A stretch of 64,000 nucleotides of DNA from Cercophora sp. LCS_1. Taxonomy: Eukaryota; Ascomycota; Sordariomycetes; Sordariales; Lasiosphaeriaceae. The notes beneath the pieces were generated by a model. The model was not told where the DNA came from, ran no database searches, and saw only the letters and a program-made list of their open reading frames with translations. The DNA is taken from contig JAPZLL010000007.1 of assembly GCA_036250225.1 (NCBI GenBank), positions 124,001-188,000 on the forward strand, given 5' to 3'. Shown piece by piece: positions 11,679 through 22,514 of this stretch (position 1 is the stretch's first letter; every line of letters starts with the position of its first letter). The position numbers and the translations under genes were made by a program.

Positions 11679-11762
11679 TTGGAATTTTCTGTTGACGCCT
11701 ATTGGGATTTCCAATATCTGTTCAGCCCACTTGAAGTGGCATCGACTGGGTTTCGTGTGCCG
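11679..11762 (+). repeat. Diverged direct repeat, copy B
   Basis: Partner of 10327..10416, about 1.35 kb downstream. It shares a 20-bp core with two transitions, plus a looser match upstream around TTTCTG...ACG.CTATT. Confidence 0.45.
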
Positions 11763-11876
11763 ATCATTTTGTCGGAGCTCGAGGCATGTCGTCATTGCTG
11801 AGCACTAGCTGAGATAAAGATCACGTGGTGATATGAATCGGCCGGAGAGCCCCGGGCTCTGTCCCCTCCAGCATTG

Positions 11877-12169
11877 CGCAACTCAATGAACCAGACGTCA
11901 TCATGCCGCTCGCGCCCGAAATTGGAGCCATCGTTCGCAGTAACCCAGGCGAAAACCTCCTCGTGGCGCCATTGTCATGGGCATACCGTCACCTGGAACT
12001 TCTCAATATTGAATTTCAGGATCTCGAGATACGTGAGGACAGCGGTAATACCAACGACCGTGCGAAAGGCAAGGTTGGGAATGCGCGCCGAGGCAAACGG
12101 GTTCGTTTCTGGTATGACCTCGGCGGTTTTATTGCGATTGCCCTCGATTCGCCCTTTGTAATGGCGTAG
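11877..12169 (+). pseudogene. Possible coding relic, fragment 1
   Basis: An open frame whose translation looks protein-like (for example MPLAPEIGAIVRSNPGEN at 11903 and HLELLNIEFQDLEI), ending at 12169. There is no promoter or continuation. It could be an exon remnant of the same broken gene as 12559..12966, or a chance ORF. Confidence 0.2.
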
Positions 12170-12382
12170 TGAGAATACCACCAGGATACCGCAACGCTTA
12201 AGCTAAGGTTTCCAGTTCCCAGTGTCCGTTTCGCTTCCACTATTGCGTCTTCAACCTCCCCGTCCCTCTTTTTACTCCTCGATTTACAGTACCTCGTAAG
12301 GGGCGCAAGCGGCACTATTTAATACCAGCGGCCTTAGTCCTTGTTGGATGCAGCAATATTAAGGCTATCGACCTGCATCCAT

Positions 12383-12427
12383 TTATTGCTGCTGCCCTTA
12401 TTGCTGCTGCCCTTATTGCTGCTGCCC
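12383..12427 (+). repeat. 15-bp tandem repeat, three copies
   Basis: Three perfect copies of TTATTGCTGCTGCCC. In the +2 frame of the local open stretch it would read as a repeated Ile-Ala-Ala-Ala-Leu, ending in a stop shortly after. Confidence 0.9.
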
Positions 12428-12558
12428 AATTGTAGGCTGGGTCTTGCCGAGCCTGACGGTATCGCGAGAGATGCAGATACCCTGTGAGTTTCCAAAAAAA
12501 AAAAAAAAAACAGCTTCTGATGCTGGTGGTTCTACGGTTAATATAATTGGCCCTATCC

Positions 12559-12966
12559 CAGGTTTGCGCTCTTTTGGACGGTTACCCAGATGACGAGAAC
12601 ATTAGTATTTACAAAACCTGCAATTCTCGCACTTTCCTATCCAAGTTTGGCTTCCCGGATACTCTTCTCGAATACGCCCAAACCCCATCGACCACGCCGG
12701 AATCCTTGATCATTTAGCAGATGATTCTCCCGTACAAACCAAGCTCGACGCTCGAGGATCGCCTCCTCGACGCTATAGGCAGCATTAACTCTTGTGACCC
12801 CTACTATTTGCAGGAGAGACTTACCGAGGAGTTATGCCTGATAGCTTGTCTGGCCTGCGGGTGAAGGAACAATGCAGGGGAGAACATCAGGACAAGATTC
12901 GCGGTAAATTATCGTGACATAGCTTACAGCATCTTCAACCCTATTGCCTTTTCTCGTAGTCACTAG
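12559..12966 (+). pseudogene. Possible coding relic with in-frame stops, fragment 2
   Basis: A single frame reads 136 codons with only two interior stops (TAG at 12715..12717, TGA at 12862..12864) before a terminal TAG at 12964. The stretches between have coherent composition (DENISIYKTCNSRTFLSKFG; LEDRLLDAIGSINSCDPYYL). A CCCAG acceptor-like site precedes it. I do not recognise the family. It is best viewed as a possibly degraded exon. Confidence 0.25.
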
Positions 12967-13638
12967 AGGCGGATCCGATCGGCCTTAGGCAAGAGCGCGG
13001 CCCGCTATAAACTCGGAGCAAAAGATGAGAGCTGTGTCGAATCATGGCTAGGTATCGATGTTTCGGCGCCGCGCGCTCATGATCGTGTCAAGGGTGAGCA
13101 GTTCGAGGTGGGAGGTTGAAGGCATACCGGTGTCGCCAAATTTGGTGCTGTAACCCGCGCTAGATTGTTGACGGGTGGCCAGTTGAACTCGTGATAGTCT
13201 TCGCCGGGGCCTAGTGACCTTGACGACGCGCAACCACCATGGCTTGGCTTCGGCACGCCGTGACCCGCATAACGTTGGTACTGGATTCACGGGACGGCTC
13301 CGTTGTCGTACCGCAGTTGAGCGGCTAGCGATCGCGGTGCCTCGCTGGCTCTGTCGCCAATGGCCACGACTCGACCAGGCAGGGCTGCCGAAGGCCCGGA
13401 TCTCGATGGACCTCGGGCACGAATGGTCTAGGGGTCAACATAAGCACAAAAAAAATTGTAGATTTATCCTCAAAAATCATTCCAACCTGGATATAAAAGG
13501 CATAAATTGAATACCAACACAGCATTCGATGATTCTTAGTTAAGGGAAAAAAAAACTAAGAGCTACAATTCCCATCAAGCATAAACTCATATATTTCTAA
13601 CACGGGTTATATTTCAGAGCTTCCGAATTATGTCTTCC

Positions 13639-15969
13639 TTACTTGAAGAACAAATCAAAGGAATTAACGCCCACACCCCCCTCATCCCACCCCATCCCGT
13701 CTACGCCATCAATCCACCCAAAATCTATATCAAAATCACCTAGTCCCATCTCTGCTCCTTGAACTGCCTCCTCCTCTATCTCTTCCTCTCCATCTTGTTC
13801 GCCAACATCCTCCCCAGCCAACTCCTTCAACATCTCCCCGCACTCTTTCACACGCCCCATCGCTTCCTCCATGATCAACCCCATCACATCCTCTTGTTTA
13901 TCAACAACATCGATTAACAAGCCTAGAACTTGCCCAAACGCGTACGCTTTGATGTTTGTCTCGCCTGATTTTATGCGTTTCATCCAGAGCTCGGTCTGCC
14001 AATCCACAATGATTTCTCGTAATTCTTCGCTCTTCTTGTCGTTTGGGAGTACGAGAGCTTGATCCTGGTCTTCCTCTTCTCTGAGGGCAATGTATTCTAG
14101 CGTCAGTGCTAGACATGCATGGACTGGTGTGGAGCGAAAGGGGCCGGAAGCGTTGATGTACAGACGGGTAAAATCGGGAGAGGTAGAAGCGCGGTGGAGA
14201 GTGATGAGAGTTTTGGCGGCGGCGACGGCCGTTGTGCGGGAGAAGTGGTGGACCGGAGAGGGAGTATGAAAGAGAGTGTGGAGTGTTAAAAGGTGGCGGG
14301 CGAGAATATGGTGGAGGAAGGCTTGCTGAAAGGAGGTGGTACTAGGAGTTTCGGGCGTTGAGGGAAAGAAGTGGAGGCGTTGAAAGAGGGTGCGGGTTGC
14401 AGATTGGAGGGCTGCGCTTAGTCGGAGGGTTTCTTCGTATGAAAGCTGGGGATGGGGGTTGTTGATGTGATTGATGATGGCGTGGCGGATGGGAAGAGAC
14501 TTGAGAAGGGCGATTTGGATAGTTGTTTGGGTGTACGAATTTGGTTTGGGGCTTGGGGGTTGATCGAGGAGAAGCTCTTCGTCCGAAAAGTTGGCCGGCG
14601 GTTGCGTATCGTACTCGCTGGGAGAGATGAGTGGGAGAGCACCGGCGTCAAGGCTGGACTGCAAGTTGATTTCGAGGATGGTGGCCCATAGTCTTCTGCG
14701 CATTTCGGCACGAAAAGCTGACATGCGGACCAGAGTGCTTGGGTCGTGATTTAAACCCATCAGAATGGCCGAACGAACCAAGCTGCCAGCTGAGATCCAT
14801 GTTAGATCCCCAGATATACCAGCCGTCTGCTTCGCTAGTTGAACAAGACACATGATTTGCAAGCCCGCAATGGTCAACCGAGACTTCTCTGGCGGCGTCA
14901 TTAGCCATAGTTTAGCCTCGTACACCCATCGCGTAGCCTGTGTACGGTACGAATGTGTATCATCGTAGAAGCACGCGCCTATCGCCATGCAAAGTTGCAT
15001 AAGAACAACAAACGGGTGGCCCGCAGCCTCCGGATTCTGCCAGTATCGTTGGTACTCGGCCTTGAAAGACGGAACATGGAGGACGCGGTATACTGTCTCG
15101 AAAGTTCGGAGATAGCCATCAATCAAACTGTCTGCAACAGGACGGTCTGGAACATTTTGGCCAATGGCCAAACCTGGGAGAGAGGGAACTCGACGGGCCT
15201 TGATAACACGCGCAAGGGCCTTGCACTTTTGAAAGTAGTCGTAGATCTTGGAAGACTTCTCATGCTCTGCGCGGTCCATGAGCTGGAGCAGCATTTTGTA
15301 CTTTGACGGCATGCTGTTTGCCCCATTAGCCCAGTGGCTTTGGCCAAAGAATCGTGTTTTTGAGATAGTCCCTCGGATTGGAAGGGGCAAAAAGGTCTTT
15401 TCGATCTTGGTTGAAGCAGAGGACTCGGCGAGTTCCGTGGAAACTGGAAGCTCCGATGTCTTTAGTTGGGGAGACCAGGACGTAGATGGTCTTTGATGAT
15501 TTTTGGCCGAGCGGAGTTCGTCCTCGAGTTGCTTGACTCGACGCTCGAGAGAGTCAATCGTCGCGACAGAGGACGCATGGCTTGTCAATCCAGTCTCGCT
15601 TGCCCCCGTCCTACTGAATGAACCACTGGGAGAGATTGGGCTGGCCGAAGTTTGCAAACCAACATGGCCAGACAGTAGAGCATTACTTGGTCCTTGAGGG
15701 GCCCTCAAGGGGATCGAGACCGCCACAGACGAAACAGCCGGGGGCGTCGGAAGCAAATGAGGGTCGACGGACCTCACGCTCCGTGTCCTCGGAGGAGGCG
15801 TCGGTAAGTAAGTGCAGTCAGGATGGCCGGTCCGGACACAGGTGCTGCAAGGGGCAGCCCGATCGCAGCGGACTTTGCGGAAGCGACACTGCTCACACGC
15901 CAAGGCAGGCCGACGTCGCTTCTGTGCCGGGCGTGAGTACGAACCACTCGGATTCAAAGAAGTATCCAT
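13639..15969 (-). CDS. Zn2Cys6 transcription factor with fungal-specific regulatory domain
   Basis: A single uninterrupted frame of 776 residues. The binuclear zinc cluster is complete at residues 25-52 (C25, C28, C35, C41, C44, C52) after a basic KKRRRP-like run. A Ser/Thr/Pro-rich linker leads to a short coiled coil at about 136-157 (IDSLERRVKQLEDELRSAK), the usual dimerisation helix. The large middle region (about 270-520) has the hallmarks of the fungal_trans domain (VYRVLHVPSFKAEYQRYW; RRRLWATILEINLQSSLDAG). The C-terminus is strongly acidic (DVGEQDGEEEIEEEA) and could be an activation region. Nuclear DNA-binding regulator; targets are unknown and no biosynthetic cluster adjoins it. Absence of introns over 2.3 kb is unusual for this family but not exceptional. 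Confidence 0.9.
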   Translation of the reverse strand: MDTSLNPSGSYSRPAQKRRRPALACEQCRFRKVRCDRAAPCSTCVRTGHPDCTYLPTPPPRTRSVRSVDPHLLPTPPAVSSVAVSIPLRAPQGPSNALLSGHVGLQTSASPISPSGSFSRTGASETGLTSHASSVATIDSLERRVKQLEDELRSAKNHQRPSTSWSPQLKTSELPVSTELAESSASTKIEKTFLPLPIRGTISKTRFFGQSHWANGANSMPSKYKMLLQLMDRAEHEKSSKIYDYFQKCKALARVIKARRVPSLPGLAIGQNVPDRPVADSLIDGYLRTFETVYRVLHVPSFKAEYQRYWQNPEAAGHPFVVLMQLCMAIGACFYDDTHSYRTQATRWVYEAKLWLMTPPEKSRLTIAGLQIMCLVQLAKQTAGISGDLTWISAGSLVRSAILMGLNHDPSTLVRMSAFRAEMRRRLWATILEINLQSSLDAGALPLISPSEYDTQPPANFSDEELLLDQPPSPKPNSYTQTTIQIALLKSLPIRHAIINHINNPHPQLSYEETLRLSAALQSATRTLFQRLHFFPSTPETPSTTSFQQAFLHHILARHLLTLHTLFHTPSPVHHFSRTTAVAAAKTLITLHRASTSPDFTRLYINASGPFRSTPVHACLALTLEYIALREEEDQDQALVLPNDKKSEELREIIVDWQTELWMKRIKSGETNIKAYAFGQVLGLLIDVVDKQEDVMGLIMEEAMGRVKECGEMLKELAGEDVGEQDGEEEIEEEAVQGAEMGLGDFDIDFGWIDGVDGMGWDEGGVGVNSFDLFFK

Positions 15970-16985
15970 TTTGAAAAGACAGAATCACATCACCGAATGC
16001 CAAAAAAGGAAAGTTTGTGCGCAACAATGCAGAAAACCGGGAGTGACCAGGTGCAAGTGCAAATCTGACCGGCCGCAAATTTCCCGAGCATAACCCCGAG
16101 CAGCCACTCAGCTGCCGAAGGATTCGGGGCTCGGCCGAGACAGCACGCGACCCAACCACGAAAGACGGGATAATGTGCAAGCCACCGGATACAGCACCCT
16201 AGCCATCTCCTTCGCATCGATTAACTCACAAATACTCACCCTGGTTGGTGGGATTTGCATGTAAGAATAAACAACCCTTTAGGGTTGACCCGCGTCCTGG
16301 TCGTCAAGGGCGTTGGGTGATTGGGTCCACAGTGTTCTGGAGGCTGATCTCGTCATTGAAAATGAAGTTGGCATCCATGGGAAATGGCCAAAGAAAGCCA
16401 AAATGGCTGAAATATGACTGGCAAACGGTCAATGACTTATACTGAAGGGTCAGGTATCCTGACTGAAGTGTATCCCGAGGCTGGGCGTCAAAATGCAACA
16501 CTGGCCAGGGGCAAGCCCCGACGTCTCCTCGTAGGGCTTCTGCACATCAGTTGTCCCTTGAGCGACGAGAGCCGATCCTGACATCGATCCCGTGATGTGC
16601 GGAGCTGAAGATCTGGGACGGAGATCCAACCCAGAACCCGGCTTAGTCTGGTGGATTTCCCGCATGTTACTCAGCCTTTTGATCTCATCGCCATCCCAGC
16701 GCAGATTCGATAGTGCGTGCCAAAGCGGACCCCTTATCGACCTACCATGATCAACGCTTGATCGTATTCAATGCGCATATCCCGATGTTCTAGACTGGCT
16801 AGCGCCCCTGAGGACTCCACGCAGGAATTATCCTGGGGAGATTCCCTTTGAAGCGCTGCAGCTGGTCCGACACTAGCAATCAAAAGCAATAAAAGAGAAG
16901 TGTCCCCCGGAATACTTCGAGAATCCCATGTCGCTCTTTCATTTTTACGTCACTCGTTTTGTCTAAATCCTTTTCCGTTTCGATA
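15970..16985. other. Intergenic, divergent promoters
   Basis: A 1.0 kb gap between the Zn2Cys6 gene (-) and the secreted protein gene (+). No gene is supportable; the ORFs inside are short and unlike proteins. Confidence 0.5.
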
Positions 16986-18137
16986 ATGAAACAGTCCACT
17001 CTTTTTATCGGCATTCTCGCCGCCTCCGCGAACGCGACTCGGACTTGCATTCGACCGAGTGAGACCCCTGGATGCAGCGCCGGAAAGTGTCTTCGGGCCA
17101 TCAATAGCGTGCCGGCCGTCGGCGAGGCCTTTTGCTCGTCGTGGTTGTCGCCCGAACCTGTCACCACGGTTGTGACCGAGCTCTCGACCGCGACGTCGAC
17201 CCGGGTCGTCACCGAGACGAGCGTTTCGGCCGTGACCGAGGTGGCCGGAACCGTGACAACTGTTGTTGGCGCTACCACCGTGTATGCGAAGCGCGCTGTC
17301 CCGTCGGCGGATGCCTATGCCGACATTCTTTCCGGGTGCTACTCCATCTCGTCGCGCATCAGCAGTGCCTGCAGCTGTTTCCTGTCCACCACCGTGTCTG
17401 CTTCAACCGTGACCGTGTATGAATCTGTTGTGTCGACCGAGGTTGCCGAGTCAACTGTCAGTATACCCGATTGCCTGATACCCGCCTTACGTGGCTGTCG
17501 CTGACAAGCCCTCGCAACAGACCACCACCGTTGAGACTACCACCACGGCCGTCACAGCCACCGAATCCGCCGTCGAGACAAAGATCGTTACCCAGCCCAT
17601 TATAAATGGAGACTTTGAGGAGTATCTCACAACCGGAAACCTTTCTCCCTGGCGCGACAGCACCACCGCGGCAGGCGGCAGAGTCGAAGTTATCAATGGC
17701 GGTAAGCTCCCCACCCAGCTAGTCTCCCAACCCAAACTAACATCCTCACCGTCAACCCATGCACCAGTATAGGAGGGGTGGTAACCTGTGCTGGAGGCAG
17801 GATCGTTGTACGAGCATACCCTCCCAGCACCGGCGGCTACTCGTCAATCACCCAGACTTTTGTCGCCAAGCCATCAACGACCTACACGATGAGCTTCCTC
17901 TTCCGCTGCCTCAACTTTGACACGTCGTCAGGAATCGACGTGTACTACGCCGGCACCCGTATCGGCGGGAAGACATGCACGTCCAACTCGGCCTCGTTCG
18001 ACAAAGCGTCTGGCATCCAGTTCACCACCGACGCCACGGGCACCGGCGAAATGCAGGTCCGGTTCAACAACCCGAGTGCCAAGCCGTACTTGTACTTTTA
18101 CGCCGACGATTTCCTGGCGACGGCAACCGGCGCGTAG
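16986..18137 (+). CDS. Secreted protein with C-terminal CBM-like (galactose-binding-like) domain
   Basis: Three exons (16986..17456, 17521..17701, 17773..18137) give 338 residues. The first intron was placed with GTCAGT donor, CTGAC branch and CAACAG acceptor; the second with GTAAGC donor and TATAG acceptor. The signal peptide is about 1-17 (ending SANA). Residues 20-60 hold a Cys-rich N-terminal module, then a Val/Thr-rich segment (TTVVTELSTATSTRVVTETS), a second Cys pair around CSCFLSTTV, and a C-terminal beta-rich domain from INGDFEEY to the stop that resembles the CBM4/9 or carbohydrate-binding fold of fungal cell-surface proteins (ING-DFE start, SSITQTF, PYLYFYADDF). Likely cell-wall or extracellular. 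The V/T-rich spacer is a probable O-glycosylated stalk. No catalytic domain. Confidence 0.75.
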
Positions 18138-19300
18138 TCCGGCTTGAGTCGCAACGCTAATCAAGGGCCAACCGACCTGACTCGGGTTTTTTTTGTCAAA
18201 GCGCTGGCTACGGATGCATTGTAGACTATCCGCGCCACTAGATCTAGTTCAAAATGTCAGTGTCTCACCAAAAGTCCCTTTTCGCGGAGCGTCAAAGCGA
18301 GCGTCGTATCGGAGAGTGAAGAGGGGAGTTTGCTGTGGACTGTGCTTTTTTTGTTGGTCGTCGTTGTGGGCTCTGACTCGCCCCCTGGTCCCGTCATTTC
18401 GTCGTCCGCCAAGTCTAGGCTCCGATTGCCACTGCAGACCAGGCACGTGGGAAATGCCCAGTGTGTGGGCGATCAAAGCGGGGATCTTCAACTCTTCTCC
18501 TTCTCGCTCTCTTCCATCTAAAAACCGTTTCTTGCTTCTGCATCGTTCGAAACAGTCGCAAAAAAAAAGGGCCGTCCCTTCTCCCCCCCTTCCCGCAACG
18601 GAGAAAAACAAGGCGACGCCGTTGGAACGACGAACAGACAACATCCGACCGCCGCCGCACTTGCAAGTTTTTTTAGCCACTAGCTCACAGACGAATGTGG
18701 GGTATCCCAAGTGCCAAAACTGCAAACAAGCACGCTAACCGGGAGAAAAAAGGGGGACACCCTTCGGAGCAGGCCAGCGCTCGGACACCCAGCCAAACAA
18801 CACCATCGCTGCATCGAGGCCATGGTGCAGAGTTAGCAAATGGTGACAGAGTGGGCCGCTAACCATTGTGCCGGGTACTGGCCGACCACGGGCAACCTTG
18901 TCAATCGTCAACTATTGCCCCCGCTGACCTGGGGATGCTGGGAAGCGCCCTCGATCTCCATACCCCCCCTAATCCCCGGTGGCCGTGCCCACACGAAAGA
19001 ATGGAGAAATTGCAGTCTCATGCATGGCATTCCACATTTGGTCTCGCCCAGGAAATTTTCATGGCCGGTGCTAGCGTCTCGGTCCGTGGGCTGACTTACC
19101 TAAGAGAGGTCGAGGGAGGAAGAGAAAGACACAAGTGAGTGGTAGATATAACCCTGTGGAATCCTTGGTGTTGCTCCCCGCTCCCTCGTGTTCCCCGCCT
19201 CAAGTTCTTCCCTCTCTCTTGTCGCTCGTTTGTTTGTTCGTCCGCACCCCTCGGAGAGGTTCAGACGATCTTTTGCTTTTTGGGGGAAAGACGAGAAAGA
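18138..19300. other. Intergenic, no gene seen
   Basis: A 1.16 kb gap between two plus-strand genes. The long minus frame at 18249-18725 is Arg/Gly-rich, lacks family resemblance and is treated as chance. Pyrimidine-rich stretches just before 19301 fit the promoter of the membrane protein gene. Confidence 0.5.
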
Positions 19301-20715
19301 ATGGACCCGACGTTGGGCGCCTCCGATGCCGCCGCCGGCGATGCCCCGGCGTTTGCTGGACCACCGGACCCCAGCATGATCCCTTCTCCGCCGAGCGAGG
19401 GCGCACTGCAGCTGTCGCAGGTATTCGCTGGAGTCGCAATCACGCTCAACATCTTGTCAACGCTGGTTTTTGGAGGGCGGGTGTGGACGAGGTCGTTCCC
19501 GGTCTTTCGGTTGGGATGGGATGACTACATCATCTCGATTGCTTATGTGGGTGACATCTGAGAAGGGTTCTGTTGATCACCTCCTGACAAGTGTTGTTCC
19601 AGGTGTTGATGTTGGTCAACTCGATCCTGTTGCTCAAGACTGTTCCATACGTCTTTGATCGCGATCCGGCTTCGTACGTATTGCCGATTTGTTCCACCAT
19701 CGCTCGAAACCCGCTGACATTCTCAACCAGGATCACCATGCAGGACGTCATCAATTCGAATCGTCTCGCGGTCATCTCGCAGCCTATCTGGGCTTGGACC
19801 ATGACAGGCACCAAGGTGTCGGTGGCCTTGATGTTGCTGCGTGTTGAGCAGGAAATGTCGTGGCGGCGATTCTTGTGGGTTATGATTGGCCTCCAGGTCG
19901 TTGTCTGCATCTACAACAACATCGCACAGGCGCTGCAATGTGTGCCGCTCGAGGGAGCATGGGATCTGATGAATCTCTTGGGTGAGTCAACCCCCCTAGG
20001 TATCTTCTGCCTGGTCGTCAATCACTGATAACGGTGATAATTAGTCGACAAAAAGTGCTGGAGCAAGGACGCCATCCGTATCAACAGCATCTGCATTTCG
20101 AGTTTCCACGTCGTCACCGATGTCATCTTCGCCCTGATACCCTTGAACTTCCTCCGAAAAGTCCAACGCCCGCTCCGCGAACGGATCATCATCGCTTTTC
20201 TGATGGGTCTCGGTATCTTTGCCTCGGTGGCATCCATCATGAAAGCCGTGACCGCCGCCAACTTTGGCCGAACCGACGATCCGAACAAGGAGGGCGTGGC
20301 GCTCGGCACATGGTCCTGCATCGAGGAGCAGGTCGCCTTCATCGCGGCATGCATCCCCTGTCTGCGAGCCCTGTTCCAGAAGTTCATGACTTTCCTGGGT
20401 ATTACCACGACGCGAACCGACACCAAGCCGACCGGGTACGGACGCATGCCGGGCGACACGAGCAAGACGAAGGGGTCGCATGTTCGCATCGGCAGCGCCA
20501 TCAAGATGAAGAGCATGATGAGCCGGGATGCTCATAGCGAGGAGAACATTCTGGCCTCGACGAATAGGGAGGGCAAGACTGGCGAGATTTGGCGGACGAC
20601 CGAGGTGCGTTTGGAGGAGGATAGTGCCTCGAGGAACTCGGTCACCATTCGTCAGGGGGGTTCCCCGGATGAATGGGCCGAGATCGAGAAACCAAGGAAG
20701 GATAATATTGTATGA
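19301..20715 (+). CDS. Fungal rhodopsin-domain integral membrane protein
   Basis: Four exons (19301..19546, 19603..19673, 19731..19981, 20045..20715) give 412 residues; introns are 56, 57 and 63 nt with canonical donors (GTGGGT, GTACGT, GTGAGT). Seven hydrophobic helices can be traced, starting with VFAGVAITLNILSTLVFGGR, followed by the conserved loop GWDDYIISIAY and, further on, CW(S)KDAIRINSICISSFHVVTD and EERIIIAFLMGLGIFASVASI-like segments. This is the pattern of the large fungal family with an SAT20/rhodopsin-like domain. The cytosolic tail (about 330-412) is charged and disordered. These proteins are mostly of unknown function; some are Pth11-like receptors, but no CFEM domain is present here. 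Plasma membrane location is inferred. Confidence 0.85.
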
Positions 20716-22514
20716 CAGCGGTAAGATGCGGGCGGTATTTTGAATAATTTGAATAAAAGCGAGGATAAGAATTTACTAAAATCAAACAAGTGGTGACTCT
20801 GGCGTTGCAGAGTTTCATCTGGGTTTTCACCCCCAATTCGAACTAAAATCGACCCCAACTTTTCACCAGATCTAGTCCGAACTAAAAAGAAAGAAAAAAA
20901 AACAAGGCCCGATAATAACCATTCATCGCATCTCTCCCTTTTCTTTCATTAAGACGAGACATGAGTGGCCACTGCGGGAAAAATCCCTCGCCCCATTCAA
21001 GGCCCCAACACGAACGGCGAATCCTCCCAAGAACGGCACCCAACTAGGTAGCCTCCCGGTCAATGGAAAACGACGGCGACGCCTTCTTGATGGAATCCCG
21101 GGAAGATACTGACCATAGCCGAGACCAATCCATCCCCGAAACGAAGAACACGATTTCTTCGTCGTTCCCGTCCCAAGATGATGCTGGCTTCGTTGCATGC
21201 TCGGCGCGCGACTTGACGCGAATCGCCTCCTGGGGCCAGGATCCTCATCAGAGACCTGGCCCGATATGAGAAGAACGCTCAGTATGAACGTATTGGCCTT
21301 ATTTGAACCCGTCATCTTTTATACATGAGGTATGTTGCTGCTCTCGTGCCGGATGCGTCCAACGTCCGGCGAATCGTCATCCCCAAGAGCGGCATGAGGT
21401 GCTCACAAACCCAATGTAGTAGCGAGCCCTGCTGGTTTGATATGGGGCAGGAGTTTATACCATGACTTGGTCCAAATAATTGACTGTTCGCAGCAAACTT
21501 GACCGAGATGTTGGTCGCGCCCTGTAAGAACGCCACCTTTGTTTCCAAACCTGATGCCACTTGAGGACACTGCTTCAAACCGCAAATGACTCATCGAACT
21601 AGCGGTCACGTTTCAATGTCTTTTGCTAGGTCCGGGAGGACCTAGGCCGGGGGCGAGGGCTCGCCTCGACTCCCTGCGCCGAGTAACCGGGTGTATTGAA
21701 TGCACCAGTACTACGTGATGGGTTTTTCGAAGCTGAAGCTCTCGAGACAATATTTGTCTGTGGACTCCTAGTGAAAGGACTTCCTACGCCGTCAAGACAG
21801 AGATCATTGCCCGACTCTGTATGGGTCAGTTGCGCTTTCAAGGGGTCCCGGGTCAATAGTTCGGGACATTTATTTCCCCAAAACCTGGTTCGAACTCGTC
21901 TGCAATTGGCAATCCGCTCTATATTGTTGCGGTGGAGCCATATGTCTGTGTAACGGACCACCTCGTGCGTGCAAAGCGGCCCCCAAACGCAGCACATCAC
22001 AATGCGACCCTCACGATGCATTTCGATCAAAGGAATGCACAAAGAAAAGCTCGCAGCTCTAGATTCTCATGATGTATGAGTCAGCGTAGTAAATATTGTT
22101 AATGCTATTGGGTATTGGGTGTGAGCGAGGGCTGAAACCGGGTTGGATCTACATAGGGGAAAGTAAACAACCCTCATCCCTGACTGTAACCCCATTACCA
22201 CCCGCAGAATCAACACCGTCAAAACTCATCGCAACCATGGGCTCCTCTTGTCATGACGGAAAATCAGGATGCAAGACATTGAATTGCATCCCAAGCATCA
22301 GTCTCTTCCACAAATTACAACTCACCCAAGACACAAACCATCGCAACCTCACCCACCAGAGACGGCGCCACATCATCAAAACAACATCACGAGCAAAGTC
22401 TCAGAAAACGCAATTCGTTATGCTACCTGGGGGTATTTGACCGCCCGTGGCGCCTCCCAACCGACCTTCCTCCCCGTAGGGCCATGCTAAAAATACAACT
22501 GACCGATTGCCAGC
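20716..22514. other. Intergenic between convergent genes
   Basis: A 1.8 kb gap between the 3' ends of the membrane protein gene (+) and the coiled-coil orphan (-). Several 60-138 codon frames occur on both strands, none with recognisable features. It includes the 3' UTRs of both genes. Confidence 0.5.

Larger units (their letters stand above)
9846..13638. other. Gene-poor region with relic-like fragments
   Basis: About 3.8 kb without a complete gene. It contains A-homopolymers (10427-10444, 12497-12511), a diverged direct repeat pair (10327..10416 and 11679..11762), a triplicated 15-mer (12383..12427) and several open fragments of 70-135 codons with no intact gene around them. The picture is of decayed coding or mobile DNA, but no transposase, reverse transcriptase or terminal repeats could be recognised. 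Confidence 0.5.

Noticed and set aside
18249..18725. 158-codon minus-strand frame
   Set aside because: Arg/Gly/Lys-rich low-complexity translation with no start context or partner exons; most likely chance.
13639..20715. Possible secondary-metabolite cluster (Zn2Cys6 regulator, membrane protein, secreted protein)
   Set aside because: No PKS, NRPS, terpene synthase, P450 or transporter is nearby, and the genes have no shared pathway.
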